Shown here in pieces: positions 63,529-64,000 of a DNA stretch of 64,000 bases; position 1 is the first letter of the stretch; each line of letters begins with the position of its first letter. Source of the DNA: Hyphomicrobiales bacterium. Its GTDB lineage: Bacteria > Pseudomonadota > Alphaproteobacteria > Rhizobiales > Rhizobiaceae. The stretch covers positions 16,529 through 80,528 of the forward strand of contig UCJD01000008.1 in assembly GCA_900472605.1 (NCBI GenBank). The letters run 5' to 3'. The notes below the pieces were generated by a model that saw only the letters and a program-made list of their open reading frames with translations, was not told the origin of the DNA and ran no database searches. The position numbers were made by a program, and so were the translations under genes.

Positions 63529-64000
63529 ATGGCGTTCAGCTTCATCAAAAAGGTCTTCACCTTCGGCCCCGACAAGACGGCGGAAGAGCAGGCGCCGGAT
63601 ACTGTAGAGGCCAAGGCGGCCGAGGTTGCGGTCGAGCCGATCGCGGAGGCGCCTGCCGTGGTCGATGCGCTGCCTACGGCTGTCGATCCGGTGTTGCCGG
63701 AGGAGATGGATACGGCCGGTGGGCCGGCTGACGATGCCGCCGATGAGCCTGTCGAGGGTGATGTTTCCGAGGATCTGCCGACGGCGCTTGCGACCGATGA
63801 TGTCGGGTTGGTGCCGCTGGACTTGCTGGAGGCCGAGGCGGAGGCGGAACCTAGCGGTGATGCTGACACAGTGGGTGTGATACCCCCCTCTGTCCTGCCG
63901 GACATCTCCCCCTCAGGGGGGGAGATCGACCCGGAGCCGGCGTCTCCCGAAACATTAGAGGTTGGAACGAGCGGTCAAGTCCAGCCGATCTCCCCCCTTG
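63529..64000 (+). CDS. ftsY: Signal recognition particle receptor FtsY (N-terminal part; cut by window end)
   Basis: About 157 codons of a longer frame. MAFSFIKKVFTFG is the amphipathic membrane-targeting start of rhizobial FtsY, followed by a long acidic Glu/Ala/Asp-rich A domain. The NG GTPase domain would lie past the window edge. Position after mtaB, the gene order dapF-mtaB-ftsY, is conserved in Rhizobiales. The acidic domain is interrupted in frame by a palindromic DNA repeat (63880-63928) that encodes a Pro/Ser/Gly-rich stretch. Confidence 0.87.
   Translation, partial: MAFSFIKKVFTFGPDKTAEEQAPDTVEAKAAEVAVEPIAEAPAVVDALPTAVDPVLPEEMDTAGGPADDAADEPVEGDVSEDLPTALATDDVGLVPLDLLEAEAEAEPSGDADTVGVIPPSVLPDISPSGGEIDPEPASPETLEVGTSGQVQPISPL
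63880..63928 (+). repeat. Palindromic repeat element inside ftsY
   Basis: A block beginning TACCCCCCTCTGTCCTGCCG contains the inverted repeat ATCTCCCCC (63904-63912) / GGGGGAGAT (63918-63926). Strings of this form are, as I recall, scattered between genes in rhizobial genomes. Here it is in frame inside the FtsY acidic domain (from about residue 117). Confidence 0.75.
63986..64000 (-). repeat. Start of a second, inverted copy of the same repeat (cut by window end)
   Basis: CGATCTCCCCCCTTG matches the reverse complement of the right half of the element at 63880-63928. The rest lies beyond the window. Confidence 0.55.

Overview
The window is a compact, GC-rich chromosomal segment of an alphaproteobacterium, almost certainly Rhizobiaceae (Rhizobium/Agrobacterium group). 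The evidence is a SAM-II riboswitch in front of an acetyl-type metA, an RpoH2-type sigma-32, CarD, an Irr-type iron box, EcfG-type promoters (GGAAC-N16-CGTT), perfect CtrA boxes in front of ftsK, and an amino acid:[carrier protein] ligase gene. I see no insertion sequence, prophage, CRISPR array or rRNA. One tRNA gene (Gly, GCC) is present.

Layout. 1-3.97 kb: metA (cut by the window edge) with SAM-II riboswitch and promoter, an exporter-type ABC protein whose nucleotide-binding domain is degenerate, a periplasmic protein and a SnoaL-like protein. 3.98-9.5 kb: thiN and an ABC-F ATPase (TTG start) in one operon, ompW behind a perfect FNR/FixK box, and a divergent marR / drug-efflux MFS pair sharing an operator region. 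9.57-13.1 kb: TPP riboswitch and thiBPQ, the thiamine transporter. 13.3-22.5 kb: M48-LysM protease, rpoH2 behind an EcfG promoter with a possible small leader ORF, carD, fdxA, an S4 protein, a SUV3-like helicase with a long disordered tail, and a stress-type pair (DUF3309 membrane peptide and glycine-zipper lipoprotein) with an EcfG-like promoter. 22.5-25.7 kb: an orphan HigA-N-like protein, then efp on one strand and epmA-epmB on the other, which is EF-P plus both enzymes that beta-lysylate it.

25.95-36.4 kb is the most unusual part. A tight operon encodes a carrier protein, an acyl-CoA-dehydrogenase-like flavoprotein, an amino acid:[carrier protein] ligase (a truncated seryl-tRNA-synthetase homologue), a DUF1839 protein, a GH2 beta-mannosidase-like protein, and an 1103-residue fusion of a MOP/Wzx flippase with two alpha/beta-hydrolase domains (one catalytically dead, one with a Cys nucleophile). 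A GT4 glycosyltransferase with a CtrA box faces it. Together they look like an undescribed pathway that activates an amino acid on a carrier protein, may oxidise it, and transfers it to an exported glycoconjugate. DUF1839 shows features of BtrH-type aminoacyl transferases.

36.5-43.2 kb: a lysine/pipecolate catabolic cluster (lone RAM-domain regulator, LysR, HglS 2-oxoadipate decarboxylase, pipecolate-oxidase-like FAD enzyme, aminoadipate-semialdehyde dehydrogenase and a DpkA-like reductase). 43.2-47.1 kb: a ferric-iron ABC transporter (fbpABC) behind an Irr box. 47.2-55.0 kb: a GH144-type beta-1,2-glucanase-like protein, tRNA-Gly, ProXp-type deacylase, CnoX-like thioredoxin, a LON-domain protein, Trm112, a Fic protein with its own palindromic operator, a Ubi-type hydroxylase and TesB. 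55.1-57.1 kb: glnK-amtB behind a sigma-54 promoter. 57.2-64 kb: ftsK with two CtrA boxes, a LolA-like protein, a 590-bp gap, dapF-mtaB-ftsY, the last cut by the window end and carrying a palindromic repeat inside its reading frame.
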